A stretch of 64,000 nt of DNA from Corynebacterium faecale (GCF_030408735.1 NZ_CP047204.1:1426001-1490000); one strand, 5' to 3'; counted from the first letter of the stretch, positions 1-12,886 are shown. Notes: a model not told the origin generated them from the letters alone. Made by a program: numbers and translations.

Positions 1-1
1 C

Positions 2-748
2 TGGCGCACCGATGAACGCGGTTGCCTCAAGGGTGCCGGGTCCTGGCCGGAACAGCTCCAGGCCAACCTGGGACTGCCACGTGGCGAACTCATCGATGTC
101 TCCTGCTCCGGTGCCTCCATCAACTCCGATGGATTCCACTTCTCTGATGAGGTCCGCCACGCAGAAGCCCGTGGTGCCATCGGTGCCCGCACCGAGCACA
201 TCTTCGTCCAGCTGGGCAAGAACGATACCTGGGGATCCGGCGTCAACCTCCTGGAATCAGTACAGACCTGCCTCTTCGACTTGGGTGCAGGATGCGGTGA
301 CCGTGCTATCGCCTCCGGGAAGATGCAGAACCCTGAAGCCGTCACCGCTGAGCACTACGCCGAACGCGTCAAGCCGGTCATCGATTACCTGAAGTACTAC
401 GCCCCCAACGCCGAGATCACCCTTGTTGGTTACCAGGAGTACACCCCACGCGGTGGCAGCCAGGTCTGTGTCCGCCTCGGCGGCACCCCACTGGTGAAAA
501 ACGATGCCCCGGCCCTCGTGGACTTCATGAACCGACTTGACATGTCCATCGCCGGTGCCGCTGACATCCTCGGTGTCTCCCACGTTGATCTGCGCTCCGC
601 CACCGAAGGACACTCCAGCTGCTCCAATGATCCCTGGGTGGTCGGCGTGCTCGATGCCCGCACCGACATGCTTGCCGGACCATGGCACCCCTCCCATAAG
701 GGCGATGCCGTCACCGCAGGTATCCTCCGCGACCGGGTGAATGCCTAA
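2..748 (+). CDS. SGNH/GDSL-type hydrolase, C-terminal part (gene enters from left edge)
   Basis: The frame is open from the first complete codon and ends at the TAA at 746-748, so about 248 residues of a longer protein are seen. A block resembling SGNH block III (QLGKNDTW) is read at roughly 205-230, and a C-terminal D-P-W...HPSHKGD stretch supplies the Asp and His expected of an SGNH catalytic triad. Four or more Cys residues (GCLKGAG, SCSGAS, TCLF, GCGD) suggest disulphides in an exported enzyme. The N-terminus, with the nucleophile Ser and any signal peptide, lies outside the window. Three bases separate it from the acyltransferase gene, so the two are probably cotranscribed, which suggests cell-envelope ester chemistry. 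The substrate is unknown. Confidence 0.8.
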   Translation, partial: WRTDERGCLKGAGSWPEQLQANLGLPRGELIDVSCSGASINSDGFHFSDEVRHAEARGAIGARTEHIFVQLGKNDTWGSGVNLLESVQTCLFDLGAGCGDRAIASGKMQNPEAVTAEHYAERVKPVIDYLKYYAPNAEITLVGYQEYTPRGGSQVCVRLGGTPLVKNDAPALVDFMNRLDMSIAGAADILGVSHVDLRSATEGHSSCSNDPWVVGVLDARTDMLAGPWHPSHKGDAVTAGILRDRVNA

Positions 749-751
749 ACA

Positions 752-2221
752 ATGTCCAGTGTTTCTTCCGCTACAGAGGTGGCGTCGCAAAGCAAGAAGG
801 TCCGGCGGCCCAACCTGCCGTCGCTGACCGGCGCGCGTTGGCTCGCCGCGGTGGCCGTTTTTGTTCTTCACGCGCTGGTGTTTTTGAATGTCTACCCATT
901 CCAGAAGTCGGATCTGTTTGCCACGATCCACTCCTTCATCCCGATGCAGCTGGGCTCCGCGGGTGTGACGTTCTTCTTCATTCTGTCGGGTTTTTTGATC
1001 TACTGGTCCAACAGTGAGCTCAAGGGTGTGCGCAATACGCTGTATTACTGCAAACGACGCATCACCAAGATCTACCCCATGCATCTGATCGCCCTGGCCA
1101 TGTTCCTGGTGGCCTCGGCACGGTTCACCGCCTCCGGTGTGCAGTGGGTGCTCGACTTCGCAGATATCCAGTTCTGGCTACCCAACGCCCTTTTGATCCA
1201 CACCTGGAACCCAGACTGGGCATCACTGTCCGGCATGAACGTCCCATCGTGGTCACTGGCCGCGGAGATGCTGTTCTATCTCACCTTCCCACTGTTCATC
1301 CCGTTGGTGCGCAAGGTCAAGGGAGTGGGGAACTGGTGGGCATTCGCCATCACCTTCATCCTCTCCCTGGGTGCGATCACCTTCATCCACTTCTTCGCTG
1401 AAGGCCCGAAGGGCATTGAGAACTTCTTCGTGCCACGCCTGTGGGACACCGATGTATCCCCGGTTGCCGATGTCCACGCCGACCCCATCTGGTTCATGCA
1501 GTGGGAGATCCCCGTCCTGGAATCCTACTGGCTCTCCTACTACTTCCCACTGACCCGCCTCATCGAGTTCTACCTCGGTGTCTTCGGCGCCAAGCTGGTT
1601 GCCGAAGGCATGTTCCGCAACACCAAACTCAGCTGGCCGCTGCTGGGACTTCTGGTCTCCTATATCGCCACCTGGTTTGTACCACTGTCCTTCAAGATGT
1701 CCGTGATCATGTCCCTGCCAATGGCGTTCGTGGTCTGCACCCTGGCGGTGCGTGACATCAAGGGAGTCTCAGGCGAGATCGCCTCACCCCGGGCTGTGCT
1801 GCTGGGTAATATCTCCTTCGCCTTCTACATGGTGCAGTTCCCGGTCATGGTGGCGGTGCAGCGGTATATCGTGGCCGGTCAATCCTGGGGTTTCCTGGGC
1901 TGGGCCATGGTATCGATCCTGAGCTTCTTCATCTCTGTCATCTTCGCGTGGATCCTGTTCACCTTCGTGGATGATCCCCTGATGAAGGCAACGGCGAGGA
2001 AGTCAGGGAAATCCAGAAAATACCGGAAGTCACGGGACAAGGCACGCGAAAACGTTCTGGTCCGCGACCTGAAGATCCTCTTCGGCGTCAAGCCGAAGGA
2101 TCCGGTTGCTGTCGAGGATCTCGCACCGGCAGGTGGCGCCCCGACAGGCGTGCCTGTCGATGACACCGGACGCGTGACCCAGGACGCCGCCCACCCGGAA
2201 CCTGCCAACCAGCGCCTGTAA
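752..2221 (+). CDS. acyltransferase 3 (OafA/YrhL-like) membrane protein
   Basis: The protein has 489 residues. The family hallmark, an LPSLTGARWLAA start followed by a His in the first membrane helix (FVLHALVF), lies at residues 24-47. About ten hydrophobic helices follow, and then a charged, Pro-rich cytoplasmic tail of about 80 residues rich in Lys, Arg and Asp. Family members move acyl groups (acetyl, succinyl and similar) to extracytoplasmic sugars or lipids, and the N-terminal His is the catalytic residue. It starts 3 bases after the SGNH hydrolase stop; this acyltransferase plus SGNH pairing is recurrent in envelope O-acylation. The real acceptor cannot be told from sequence. Confidence 0.85.
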   Translation: MSSVSSATEVASQSKKVRRPNLPSLTGARWLAAVAVFVLHALVFLNVYPFQKSDLFATIHSFIPMQLGSAGVTFFFILSGFLIYWSNSELKGVRNTLYYCKRRITKIYPMHLIALAMFLVASARFTASGVQWVLDFADIQFWLPNALLIHTWNPDWASLSGMNVPSWSLAAEMLFYLTFPLFIPLVRKVKGVGNWWAFAITFILSLGAITFIHFFAEGPKGIENFFVPRLWDTDVSPVADVHADPIWFMQWEIPVLESYWLSYYFPLTRLIEFYLGVFGAKLVAEGMFRNTKLSWPLLGLLVSYIATWFVPLSFKMSVIMSLPMAFVVCTLAVRDIKGVSGEIASPRAVLLGNISFAFYMVQFPVMVAVQRYIVAGQSWGFLGWAMVSILSFFISVIFAWILFTFVDDPLMKATARKSGKSRKYRKSRDKARENVLVRDLKILFGVKPKDPVAVEDLAPAGGAPTGVPVDDTGRVTQDAAHPEPANQRL

Positions 2222-2350
2222 CCCGGCCCCCCTTTAAATCTTCATGGAGCGGCAACACGCCGACAACAATATCTCGGGTGTAACCCACACCATGACCCCG
2301 TAAGGTGGTCACGTGATGTGGGACCCACCACCCGCTAGGAAGGAAAAATC

Positions 2351-2779
2351 ATGATCTCTTATCGTAAGCTCGCTGCTTCCGCTGCGGCACTGGCTCTGTC
2401 CGCCTCCCTCGTTGCCTGTGGCGACACCGAGGATGATGCCGAGGAGACCACCACCTCGACCAGCACATCCACCACCTCCTCCACTCAGTCAGAGGAGGAG
2501 ACCACCTCTGAGGTTGAGGTCATCATCGAGGAGGAGGTAGAGGTTTCTTCCGATCCCGCTCCAGCAGAACGCCAGGCTCCGATCCAGCAGCAGGCTCCAG
2601 TGCAGCAGGAAGCACCGGCACCCGCTCCAGCTCAGGCCCCAGTGCAGCAGGAAGCTCCTGCTCCGGCTCCAGCCCCAGTTGAGCAGGCTCCTGCTCCTGC
2701 TCCGGCTCCTGCTCCTGCTCCGGCAGAGCAGGCACCACCACAGCTGCCCGGCGGTGGCGGCGGACACGCAGGTTACTAA
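2351..2779 (+). CDS. Pro/Ala-rich lipoprotein, function unknown
   Basis: The protein has 142 residues. A signal peptide with hydrophobic core (AASAAALALSASLVAC) ends in a lipobox, so Cys23 would be lipidated and the protein anchored to the outer face of the membrane. The mature part has a Thr/Ser/Glu-rich acidic stretch (residues 30-65) and then Pro-Ala-Gln-Glu repeats (QQAPVQQEAPAPAPAP and similar), ending in a Gly-rich tail (GGGGGHAGY). No enzyme domain is visible. Such Pro/Ala stretches usually act as rigid spacers across the cell wall. A strong ribosome site (AAGGAAGGA, about 2338-2346) precedes the ATG. The gene has its own terminator. Confidence 0.75.
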   Translation: MISYRKLAASAAALALSASLVACGDTEDDAEETTTSTSTSTTSSTQSEEETTSEVEVIIEEEVEVSSDPAPAERQAPIQQQAPVQQEAPAPAPAQAPVQQEAPAPAPAPVEQAPAPAPAPAPAPAEQAPPQLPGGGGGHAGY

Positions 2780-2798
2780 ACCCGCCTACGATTCACCG

Positions 2799-2840
2799 AT
2801 CCCCATTGGTTGAGGAACTCCTCAGCCGGTGGGGATTTTC
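2799..2840 (+). terminator. Rho-independent terminator after the lipoprotein gene
   Basis: A long imperfect stem (ATCCCCA...GGTTGAGGA / CCTCAgCC...TGGGGAT) is followed directly by TTTTC. It separates the lipoprotein gene from the regulator gene downstream. Confidence 0.75.
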
Positions 2841-2864
2841 AGGTTTCCCGATACACTGTGACCC

Positions 2865-3605
2865 ATGTCTTTGCATCCCGTCCGTTCCGCATGTTCCCAC
2901 CCGCACCCCTGCGACATGGCTACCAGGATCGCCGTGATGAAGAGATCACAGCTGACCCAGGGGCTCTCTGAGGAGCAGTTGACCAATCTCGCCCGTGACC
3001 TAAAAGCCTGGTCCTGGCACGAGGGGGATCCATTGCTTTTGGCAGGTGAGGAGGTGGAGGGCAGCTATATGATCGCCTCGGGCAGGGCCCGGATCACCCG
3101 GGACACCGTGGACGGCAAGGAATTGACCATGGATATCGCCGCTCCCGGAGACATCGTGGGGCCGGTGTCCACTGTCTCCACCGCGGCGGTGGATTCCGCC
3201 TGGGCCATGGAGACCACCTGTGCACTGTTCATCCCGGCGGATGCACTGGCGGAAGTGGTGGCGGAGTACCCCCAGTTTGCGGTGGCATTGTTGCAGATGC
3301 AGCAGGAGCGGTTGCGCCAGGCCCGTGAGAGGGAAGTGGGGCAGACCGTTCATACGGTGGAGCAGCGCGTGGCCGCGGTCCTGGAGGAATTGGCCGAGAA
3401 GCTGGGCCAGCACATGAGTGACGGATCGATACTGCTGCAGGTGCGTCTGCGCCGCCAGGATATCGCGGGCATGGCGGGCACCACGGTGGAATCAACATCC
3501 CGGGTGATGTCGAGGATGAAGAAAGACGGCGTTATTGATTCCGGCCGGGAATGGGTGTCCATCCTGGATTCTGATGCGCTCTCGGATCTGGCGTTCGGGG
3601 ACTAG
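2865..3605 (+). CDS. Crp/FNR-family transcription regulator, FNR-like
   Basis: The protein has 246 residues. A cyclic-nucleotide-binding-type beta barrel spans about residues 30-140, and a C-terminal winged helix spans about 165-240. The recognition helix reads TTVESTSRVMSRM, which keeps the Glu-x-x-Ser-Arg pattern of FNR (TVETISR), so a TTGAT-type half-site is predicted. With the ATG at 2865 the N-terminus carries Cys10, His12, His14 and Cys16 (CSHPHPC), and a further Cys lies in the barrel (ETTCALFIP, near the FNR Cys122 region). A -10-like TACACT (2852-2857) lies seven bases before the ATG, so the message may be leaderless and this start genuine. A later start at the MATRI or MKRSQ Met would lose the Cys/His motif. 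The ligand is unknown. Confidence 0.8.
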   Translation: MSLHPVRSACSHPHPCDMATRIAVMKRSQLTQGLSEEQLTNLARDLKAWSWHEGDPLLLAGEEVEGSYMIASGRARITRDTVDGKELTMDIAAPGDIVGPVSTVSTAAVDSAWAMETTCALFIPADALAEVVAEYPQFAVALLQMQQERLRQAREREVGQTVHTVEQRVAAVLEELAEKLGQHMSDGSILLQVRLRRQDIAGMAGTTVESTSRVMSRMKKDGVIDSGREWVSILDSDALSDLAFGD

Positions 3606-3791
3606 TCGGCCCATGGAAGAGTAAAAGCCGGAGTTCTGTGGAGCTATCCTGGGCACATGTGCGGAGAAAACATGGAGATCTCCAACTTTTACCCATGAAC
3701 CCGGCCCGCCAGATGTCGGGGACGTGACACAATGGGTGGAGCAGCTGCGGGGGCGGGTGAATAAACAGACTGCATAAACTCACGCTGCATG

Positions 3792-3829
3792 CATGAATAA
3801 TTTGCATTGGTGTGCATAACGTGTAGTAT
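3792..3829 (+). promoter_or_regulatory. argC promoter with ARG-box-like ArgR operator
   Basis: A -35 TTGCAT (3802-3807) and a -10 TAGTAT (3824-3829) are spaced by 16 bases. The -10 ends eight bases before the argC ATG and no Shine-Dalgarno sequence is present, so a leaderless message is inferred. An ARG-box-like element (TGAATAATTTGCAT, 3794-3807) overlaps the -35, and further TGCAT repeats flank it at 3771-3775 and 3813-3817. This is where the ArgR encoded in the cluster would be expected to act. Confidence 0.65.
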
Positions 3830-3837
3830 CGTGACCT

Positions 3838-4881
3838 ATGACGATCAAGGTTGCAGTAGCAGGAGCCAGTGGATATGCAGGTGGGGAGATCCTCCGCCTC
3901 CTTCTAGGCCACCCGGCCTATGCATCAGGTGAGTTGGAGATCGGCGCCCTGACCGCCGCCTCCACCGTGGGCACGAAAGTGGCCGACCTGATGCCGCATC
4001 TTCCGCAGTTGGCTGATCGGGTAATCGAGGACACCACCAAGGATGTACTGGAAGGCCACGATGTGGTTTTCCTGGGTCTACCGCACGGATTCTCCGCGGA
4101 GATCGCCAACCAGCTGGGCCCCGATGTCACGATCATTGACTGTGCCGCGGATTTCCGCCTCTCCGATTCGGATGCCTGGTCGAAGTTCTATGGATCCGAG
4201 CATGCTGGTTCCTGGCCTTATGGCATCCCCGAGATGCCCGGCCACCGTGAGCAGCTCATCGGGTCCAAGAGGGTCGCCGTGCCCGGTTGTTTCCCCACCG
4301 GCGCCACCCTGGCACTGCTGCCAGCGGTTCAGGCCGACCTCATCGAGCCGGATATTTCAGTCGTGTCCATCACCGGTGTCTCAGGTGCAGGCAAGAAGGC
4401 AGCCGTGCCCTTCCTCGGTTCAGAGACCATGGGTTCACTCAAGGCCTATAACACCGCGGGCAAACACCGTCACACCCCGGAGCTCACTCAGAACCTCAAA
4501 GAGGTCACCGACAAGGACGTGAACATCAGCTTCACCCCGGTGTTGGCACCACTGCCACGCGGCATCCTCACCACCGCCACTGCGCCACTGGTGGAGGGCG
4601 TCACCCAGGAGCAGGCCCGCAAGGTCTATGAGGATTTCTACGCCGATGAGCCTTTCGTGCATGTCCTGCCTGATGGTGTGCAGCCACAGACCCAGAATGT
4701 GGTCGGTTCGAATATGTGCCACGTTCAGATCGAGGTGGATTACGTTGCCAAGAAGGTGCTGGTCACCTCGGTGATCGATAACCTCACCAAGGGTACCGGA
4801 GGTGCTGCAGTGCAGTGCATGAACCTCGCGCTCGGCTTCGATGAAACCGCAGGTCTGCCTCAGACCGGCGTTGCGCCTTAA
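3838..4881 (+). CDS. argC: N-acetyl-gamma-glutamyl-phosphate reductase
   Basis: The protein has 347 residues, the usual length. It reduces N-acetylglutamyl phosphate to the semialdehyde with NADPH, the third step of arginine synthesis. The N-terminal Rossmann motif ([16 protein letters not shown]) and the catalytic Cys151 in VPGCFPTGA are seen. It is the first gene of a gapless arg cluster and starts just after an ARG-box promoter. Confidence 0.97.
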   Translation: MTIKVAVAGASGYAGGEILRLLLGHPAYASGELEIGALTAASTVGTKVADLMPHLPQLADRVIEDTTKDVLEGHDVVFLGLPHGFSAEIANQLGPDVTIIDCAADFRLSDSDAWSKFYGSEHAGSWPYGIPEMPGHREQLIGSKRVAVPGCFPTGATLALLPAVQADLIEPDISVVSITGVSGAGKKAAVPFLGSETMGSLKAYNTAGKHRHTPELTQNLKEVTDKDVNISFTPVLAPLPRGILTTATAPLVEGVTQEQARKVYEDFYADEPFVHVLPDGVQPQTQNVVGSNMCHVQIEVDYVAKKVLVTSVIDNLTKGTGGAAVQCMNLALGFDETAGLPQTGVAP

Positions 4882-4933
4882 CCACCTTCCAACCAGACCA
4901 ATCACACCAAGCACAGCATTCAAGGAGCACCAG

Positions 4934-6100
4934 ATGGCCGATACCGGCATCACCGCACCCAAGGGGTTCGTCGCCTCTGCCACCACCGCGGGCATCAAAC
5001 CCTCCGGTAAGCCGGACATGGCACTCGTGGTCAACCAGGGGCCTGAGTTCACCGCGGCGGCGGTCTTCACGCGCAACCGTGTTATTGCAGCCCCGGTGAA
5101 GGTCAGCCGTGAGAACGTGGCCGATGGTCAGCTCAAGGCGGTTCTCTACAATGCCGGCAATGCCAACGCCTGCAATGGTGCCCAGGGTGAGGCCGATGCC
5201 CGCGAATCTGTGAACGCACTCGCCGCCAAGCTCAACCTGGATCCGACTGATGTCGGTGTTTGCTCCACCGGTCTGATCGGCGAGCTGTTGCCCATGGACA
5301 AGATCACCAGCGGCATCGATGCCCTCACCGCAGACGGTGCGCTGGGTGATCATGGTGACGCCGCCGCGCGTGCGATCATGACCACCGACACCGTGGACAA
5401 GGAAACCGTCATCTTCGCAGATGGCTGGTCCGTCGGTGCGATGGGCAAGGGCGTGGGCATGATGGCGCCATCGCTGGCCACCATGCTGGTCTGCCTGACC
5501 ACGGATGCCTCCATCACCCAGGCGATGGCGCAGATCGCACTGGCCAAGGCCACCGCCGTCACCTTCGACACCCTCGACATCGACGGTTCCACCTCCACCA
5601 ATGACACCGTCTTCCTGCTGGCCTCCGGTGCCTCTGGCATCACCCCGGACCAGGATGATCTCAATGACGCCGTCTTTGCCGCGTGTTCTGATCTGGCTGA
5701 GAAGATGCAGGCTGATGCCGAGGGCGTGACCAAACGCGTCAGCGTCACTGTCGAAGGCACCACCAACGATGAGCAGGCCATCAACGCGGCCCGCACCATC
5801 GCCCGTGACAACCTGTTCAAGTGCGCCATGTTCGGCTCGGATCCGAACTGGGGTCGTGTGCTGGCAGCCGTGGGGATGGCGGATGCCGACATGGAACCCG
5901 AGCACATCTCGGTGTTCTTCAATGATCAGGCCGTGTGCCTTGATTCCACCGGTGCACCCGGTGCACGCGAGGTGGACCTGTCCGGCGCGGACATCGCCGT
6001 GCGCGTTGACCTGGGCACCGGCGGAGATGGCCGCGCCACCGTGCGCACCACAGATCTCAGTTATGCCTATGTGGAGATCAACTCGGAGTACAGCACCTAA
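4934..6100 (+). CDS. argJ: bifunctional glutamate N-acetyltransferase / ornithine acetyltransferase
   Basis: The protein has 388 residues from the ATG at 4934, chosen because AAGGAG stands at 4922-4927; the open frame reaches back into argC but that part lacks similarity. ArgJ recycles the acetyl group from N-acetylornithine to glutamate. Self-cleavage should occur before Thr183 in the SLATML motif ([17 protein letters not shown]), giving alpha and beta chains. The STSTNDT motif typical of the family is present. No separate argA is needed if the enzyme also uses acetyl-CoA, which cannot be decided from sequence. Confidence 0.97.
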   Translation: MADTGITAPKGFVASATTAGIKPSGKPDMALVVNQGPEFTAAAVFTRNRVIAAPVKVSRENVADGQLKAVLYNAGNANACNGAQGEADARESVNALAAKLNLDPTDVGVCSTGLIGELLPMDKITSGIDALTADGALGDHGDAAARAIMTTDTVDKETVIFADGWSVGAMGKGVGMMAPSLATMLVCLTTDASITQAMAQIALAKATAVTFDTLDIDGSTSTNDTVFLLASGASGITPDQDDLNDAVFAACSDLAEKMQADAEGVTKRVSVTVEGTTNDEQAINAARTIARDNLFKCAMFGSDPNWGRVLAAVGMADADMEPEHISVFFNDQAVCLDSTGAPGAREVDLSGADIAVRVDLGTGGDGRATVRTTDLSYAYVEINSEYST

Positions 6101-6141
6101 CCCCGGATACTGGAACGCTAATAAGCACGTGGGAGACAACC

Positions 6142-7095
6142 ATGAATGACCTGATCAAGAACCTCGGCTCGGAGGAGCGCGCGCATGTGCTCGCCGAGGC
6201 CCTGCCCTGGCTGCAGCACTTCCGCGACAAGATCGTGGTGGTGAAATACGGTGGCAACGCCATGGTGGATGAAAGCCTCAAGGCCGCATTCGCCGCGGAC
6301 ATGGTGTTTCTGCGCACCGTGGGTGCCAAGCCCGTCGTGGTGCACGGCGGTGGTCCGCAGATTTCGGACATGCTCCGACGTGTGGGCCTGGAAGGTGAGT
6401 TCAAGGGTGGTTTCCGCGTCACCACGCCTGAGGTCATGGAGATCGTCCGCATGGTGCTTTTCGGCCAGGTCGGACGTGACCTGGTTGGCTTGATCAACTC
6501 ACATGGCCCCTACGCGGTGGGAACCTCCGGTGAGGATGCCGGACTGTTCACCGCGGAGAAGCGCCTCGTGGACATCGAGGGCACCCCGACCGACATCGGA
6601 CTGGTGGGCAATATCGTCAACGTGGATGCCACCTCGCTCATGGATCTCATCGACGCCGGACGTATCCCGGTGGTGTCCACCATCGCTCCCGGCGCGGACG
6701 GCCAGGTGTACAACATCAACGCTGACACCGCCGCCGGGGCACTGGCCGCCGCCATCGGTGCGGAGCGTCTGCTCGTGCTGACCAACGTCGAGGGCCTGTA
6801 CACCGACTGGCCGGACAAGAGCTCGCTGGTGTCCAAGATTTCCGCCTCGGAACTGGATTCGATCCTGCCTGGACTTGATTCCGGCATGATCCCGAAGATG
6901 GAATCCTGTTTGGATGCGGTGCGTGGGGGAGTGAGTGCCGCGCATGTCATCGACGGCCGCATCGCCCACTCGGTCCTGCTGGAGCTGTTGACCATGGGTG
7001 GTATCGGCACGATGGTGTTGCCGGATGTCTATGACCGCGGCGATTACCCCGAGGGAACTGTATTTCGCAAGAACGACCAGGATGGGATCAAATAG
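6142..7095 (+). CDS. argB: N-acetylglutamate kinase
   Basis: The protein has 317 residues of the amino acid kinase fold. It phosphorylates N-acetylglutamate. The KYGGNAM and [10 protein letters not shown] nucleotide/substrate motifs are at residues about 33-75. The N-terminal helix (about residues 1-28) precedes the kinase core, a feature of the hexameric, arginine-inhibited class, so feedback control by arginine is expected. A GGGAGA ribosome site lies upstream. The stop codon directly abuts the argD ATG, indicating translational coupling. Confidence 0.97.
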   Translation: MNDLIKNLGSEERAHVLAEALPWLQHFRDKIVVVKYGGNAMVDESLKAAFAADMVFLRTVGAKPVVVHGGGPQISDMLRRVGLEGEFKGGFRVTTPEVMEIVRMVLFGQVGRDLVGLINSHGPYAVGTSGEDAGLFTAEKRLVDIEGTPTDIGLVGNIVNVDATSLMDLIDAGRIPVVSTIAPGADGQVYNINADTAAGALAAAIGAERLLVLTNVEGLYTDWPDKSSLVSKISASELDSILPGLDSGMIPKMESCLDAVRGGVSAAHVIDGRIAHSVLLELLTMGGIGTMVLPDVYDRGDYPEGTVFRKNDQDGIK

Positions 7096-8304
7096 ATGAA
7101 GAACCTCACAGCAGTGGAGGACACCCTCACCAGCTGGCCGCAGGTGGTGCTGAACACCTACGGAACCCCGCCTGTGGAACTGGTCTCGGGCAAGGGCTCC
7201 ACGGTCACTGATAATGACGGCAAGGTCTATATCGACCTGCTCGCTGGCATCGCGGTCAACTCACTCGGCCATGCCCATCCGGCCATCATCGAGGCTGTGA
7301 CCAGCCAGCTCAGTCAGCTCGGCCATGTGTCCAACCTGTTTGCCACCCGCCCGGTGGTGGAGGTTGCGGCTGAGCTCGTGCAGCGTTTTTCGCTTGGCGA
7401 CGATGCCACGGCCTCAGCCACCCAGGTCTTCTTCTGCAACTCGGGCGCCGAGGCGAACGAGGCGGCATTCAAGATCGCACGCTTGACGGGCCGTCACCGC
7501 ATCCTGGCAGCGGTCAACGGATTCCACGGTCGCACCATGGGATCACTGGCCATGACCGGCCAGCCGGACAAGCGCACTCCTTTCGCACCGCTGCCCAGTG
7601 GTGTGGAGTTCTACCCGTACGGTGACCTGGATTATCTGACCGCACTGGTGGAGTCCGATCCGACCGACACCGCAGCGATCATCCTGGAACCGATCCAGGG
7701 GGAAACCGGTGTGATCCCGGCACCGGAGGGCTTCCTCAAGGGCGTGCGTGAACTGTGCGATAAACACGGTGTGCTCTTCATCGTGGATGAGGTGCAGACC
7801 GGCATCGGCCGCACCGGGGATTTCTTCGCCCACCAACATGACGGTGTGACCCCTGATGTGGTGACCATGGCCAAGGGCTTAGGGGGTGGTCTCCCGATCG
7901 GAGCCTGCCTGGCCACCGGTGAGGCAGCCACACTGATGGGACCCGGCAAACACGGCACCACCTTCGGAGGCAATCCGATCTCGGCTGCTGCCGCACGCGC
8001 AGTGCTGTCCGTGGTGGATGAAGAGTTCTGCGCAGAGGTCACCCGCAAGGGGAAGTCCTTTGTGGAGCAGCTCCTGGAACTGCCTGGTGTGAGTGAGGTC
8101 CGCGGACGTGGCCTCATGCTCGGTGTGGTGCTGGACAGTGCCGTGGCCAAGCAGGCGGTGACCACCGGTTTCAAGCATGGTGTGATCCTTAATGCCCCAG
8201 CCGAGAACATTATCCGCCTCACCCCGCCACTGGTGATCACCGACGACGAGATCACCGACTCCGTTGCCGCCATCGGTGCAGTACTTGCTGAAGTAAAGGG
8301 TTAA
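7096..8304 (+). CDS. argD: acetylornithine aminotransferase
   Basis: The protein has 402 residues of the class III PLP aminotransferase family. It converts N-acetylglutamate semialdehyde to N-acetylornithine with glutamate as donor. The phosphate-binding [10 protein letters not shown] motif, the DEVQTG Asp and the Schiff-base Lys260 in MAKGLGGG are present. It abuts argB without a gap and is followed by argF after three bases. The enzyme may also serve in the succinylase-type lysine/DAP branch, as in other bacteria, but that is only inference. Confidence 0.96.
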   Translation: MKNLTAVEDTLTSWPQVVLNTYGTPPVELVSGKGSTVTDNDGKVYIDLLAGIAVNSLGHAHPAIIEAVTSQLSQLGHVSNLFATRPVVEVAAELVQRFSLGDDATASATQVFFCNSGAEANEAAFKIARLTGRHRILAAVNGFHGRTMGSLAMTGQPDKRTPFAPLPSGVEFYPYGDLDYLTALVESDPTDTAAIILEPIQGETGVIPAPEGFLKGVRELCDKHGVLFIVDEVQTGIGRTGDFFAHQHDGVTPDVVTMAKGLGGGLPIGACLATGEAATLMGPGKHGTTFGGNPISAAAARAVLSVVDEEFCAEVTRKGKSFVEQLLELPGVSEVRGRGLMLGVVLDSAVAKQAVTTGFKHGVILNAPAENIIRLTPPLVITDDEITDSVAAIGAVLAEVKG

Positions 8305-9811
<1,507 letters not shown>

Positions 9812-9854
9812 CACTAGGTGGATCCGCGCATGGGATCCCGATTAAACGCACCGC

Positions 9855-9870
9855 GGGTATCTGCATACCC
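9855..9870. repeat. short perfect hairpin between argR and argG
   Basis: GGGTAT-CTGC-ATACCC forms a six-base stem with a four-base loop. No T run follows, so it is not a normal terminator. It could be an mRNA structure or an operator half. A TATATA stretch (9891-9896) and an AAGGAG site (9896-9901) follow before argG. Confidence 0.5.
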
Positions 9871-9912
9871 TCGGGAACAATTTCACACTTTATATAAGGA
9901 GCTAGAAACCCC

Positions 9913-11118
9913 ATGACCAATCGTGTCGTACTTGCATACTCCGGCGGCCTGGACACCTCGGTGGCCATCCCTTACCTGTCCAAGATGACCGGCGGCGAAG
10001 TTGTCGCCGTCTCCCTGGACCTCGGTCAGGGCGGCGAGAACATGGAATCCGTACGCCAGCGTGCACTCGACTGCGGTGCAGTGGAATCCATCGTGATCGA
10101 TGCCAAGGATGAGTTCGCAGAGGAATACTGCCTGCCCACCATCAAGGCCAACGGCATGTACATGAAGCAGTACCCGCTGGTCTCCGCCATTTCCCGCCCG
10201 CTGATTGTCAAGCACCTCGTTGAGGCAGCCAAGGAGCACGGCGGCACCCACGTTTCCCACGGTTGCACCGGCAAGGGCAACGACCAGGTTCGTTTCGAGG
10301 TCGGCTTCATGGACCTGGATCCAAACCTGGAGATCATCGCCCCTGCGCGTGACTACGCCTGGACCCGCGACAAGGCCATCGAATTCGCCGAAGAGAACAA
10401 CGTTCCGATCGAGCAGTCCGCTGCCTCCCCATTCTCCATTGACCAGAACGTCTGGGGCCGTGCCATCGAGACCGGTTACCTGGAGGATCTGTGGAACGCA
10501 CCCACCAAGGACATCTACGCCTACACCGAGGATCCGGCACTGGGCAATGCACCGGATGAACTGATCATCACCTTCAAGGCTGGCGCACCGGTTGCCATCG
10601 ACGGACGTCCCGTCACCATGCTGGAAGCCATCGAGGAGCTCAACCGTCGTGGCGGCGCTCAGGGCGTCGGTCGTCTGGACATGGTGGAGGACCGCCTCGT
10701 GGGCATCAAGTCCCGCGAGATCTATGAGGCACCCGGTGCCATGATCCTCATCACCGCCCACGAGGCCCTGGAGGATGTCACCGTCGAGCGTGAGCTGGCC
10801 CGTTACAAGCGCGGTATCGATGCCCGCTGGTCCGAGGAGGTTTACGACGGCCTGTGGTTCGGCCCGCTGAAGCGCTCCCTGGATGCCTTCATCGAGTCCA
10901 CCCAGGAGCACGTCACCGGCGATATCCGCCTTGTCCTGCACGCAGGTCGGATCACCATCAACGGCCGTCGTTCCGGTTCCTCCCTCTACGACTTCAACCT
11001 GGCCACCTACGACACCGGTGACAGCTTCGACCAGACCGCAGCCAAGGGCTTTGTCCAGCTGCACGGCCTGTCCTCCAAGATCGCCAACAAGCGCGACCGC
11101 GAGGCCGGCGAAAACTAA
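9913..11118 (+). CDS. argG: argininosuccinate synthase
   Basis: The protein has 401 residues. It joins citrulline and aspartate with ATP. The N-type ATP pyrophosphatase loop [10 protein letters not shown] is at residues 8-17, and the substrate-binding [18 protein letters not shown] segment is intact. A 101-base gap after argR with a hairpin suggests a possible second promoter for argGH. Codon use here is strongly biased (almost no rare codons), as expected for a well-expressed gene. Confidence 0.97.
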   Translation: MTNRVVLAYSGGLDTSVAIPYLSKMTGGEVVAVSLDLGQGGENMESVRQRALDCGAVESIVIDAKDEFAEEYCLPTIKANGMYMKQYPLVSAISRPLIVKHLVEAAKEHGGTHVSHGCTGKGNDQVRFEVGFMDLDPNLEIIAPARDYAWTRDKAIEFAEENNVPIEQSAASPFSIDQNVWGRAIETGYLEDLWNAPTKDIYAYTEDPALGNAPDELIITFKAGAPVAIDGRPVTMLEAIEELNRRGGAQGVGRLDMVEDRLVGIKSREIYEAPGAMILITAHEALEDVTVERELARYKRGIDARWSEEVYDGLWFGPLKRSLDAFIESTQEHVTGDIRLVLHAGRITINGRRSGSSLYDFNLATYDTGDSFDQTAAKGFVQLHGLSSKIANKRDREAGEN

Positions 11119-11146
11119 GAGCCAGTTTTTCGGCTGAGTGATAAGG

Positions 11147-11183
11147 GGCGGGGTGGTATGGCAAATCGCCGAACCACCCCGCC
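11147..11183 (+). terminator. attenuator-like hairpin between argG and argH
   Basis: Perfect 11-base arms (GGCGGGGTGGT / ACCACCCCGCC) enclose a 15-base loop. No U tract follows the stem, so full termination is not expected. It more likely stabilises the argG message or reduces argH expression. Confidence 0.6.
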
Positions 11184-11220
11184 TACACTTGAATCAAGAC
11201 TTTCTAGCAACAGACGTTAA

Positions 11221-12669
<1,449 letters not shown>

Positions 12670-12701
12670 GTCTTCCTGGCTGCGTAAACGTCAACTGACG
12701 T

Positions 12702-12749
12702 AAATCCCCGGTACCTGAACCATTGTTGGTTCAGGTACCGGGGATTTTT
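12702..12749 (+). terminator. Rho-independent terminator of the arg cluster
   Basis: A perfect 20-base stem (AAATCCCCGGTACCTGAACC and its complement) with a six-base loop ends in a TTTTT run. It lies 33 bases after the argH stop. Confidence 0.95.
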
Positions 12750-12765
12750 CTATGGGCCGGGGGTG

Positions 12766-12842
12766 TGGCAAAAACTGTTGGTTTGTGTGCAGGCTCCTGG
12801 GGTTTTGGGGGCGCGTACCCCACAAACCAACAGTTTTTGCCA
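12766..12842. repeat. long perfect inverted repeat (22-base arms), element 1
   Basis: The left arm at 12766-12787 (TGGCAAAAACTG...TTTGTG) is exactly complementary to 12821-12842, with a 33-base loop containing CCTGGGG. It lies just beyond the arg terminator, in the convergent gap before hxlR, and is too strong and too far from argH to be its terminator. It shares GTTGGTTTG and the CCTGGGG loop with the next element. Confidence 0.85.
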
Positions 12843-12886
12843 ACGGGTGTGCTGGGTTGTCCCGGTGGGGGAGTGGGGGCATGAAC

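Noticed and set aside
2570..2740. Short repeats that could be taken for a CRISPR or tandem repeat array
   Set aside because: They encode the Pro/Ala/Gln-rich part of the lipoprotein in one frame; units are irregular and there are no spacers. No CRISPR array is seen anywhere in the window.
4784..6139. Minus-strand open frame of 451 codons opposite argJ
   Set aside because: It mirrors the codon structure of argJ, is rich in Gly/His/Val with no motif, and has no ribosome site. Similar long shadows opposite argG, tyrS, secA2 and der were left out for the same reason.
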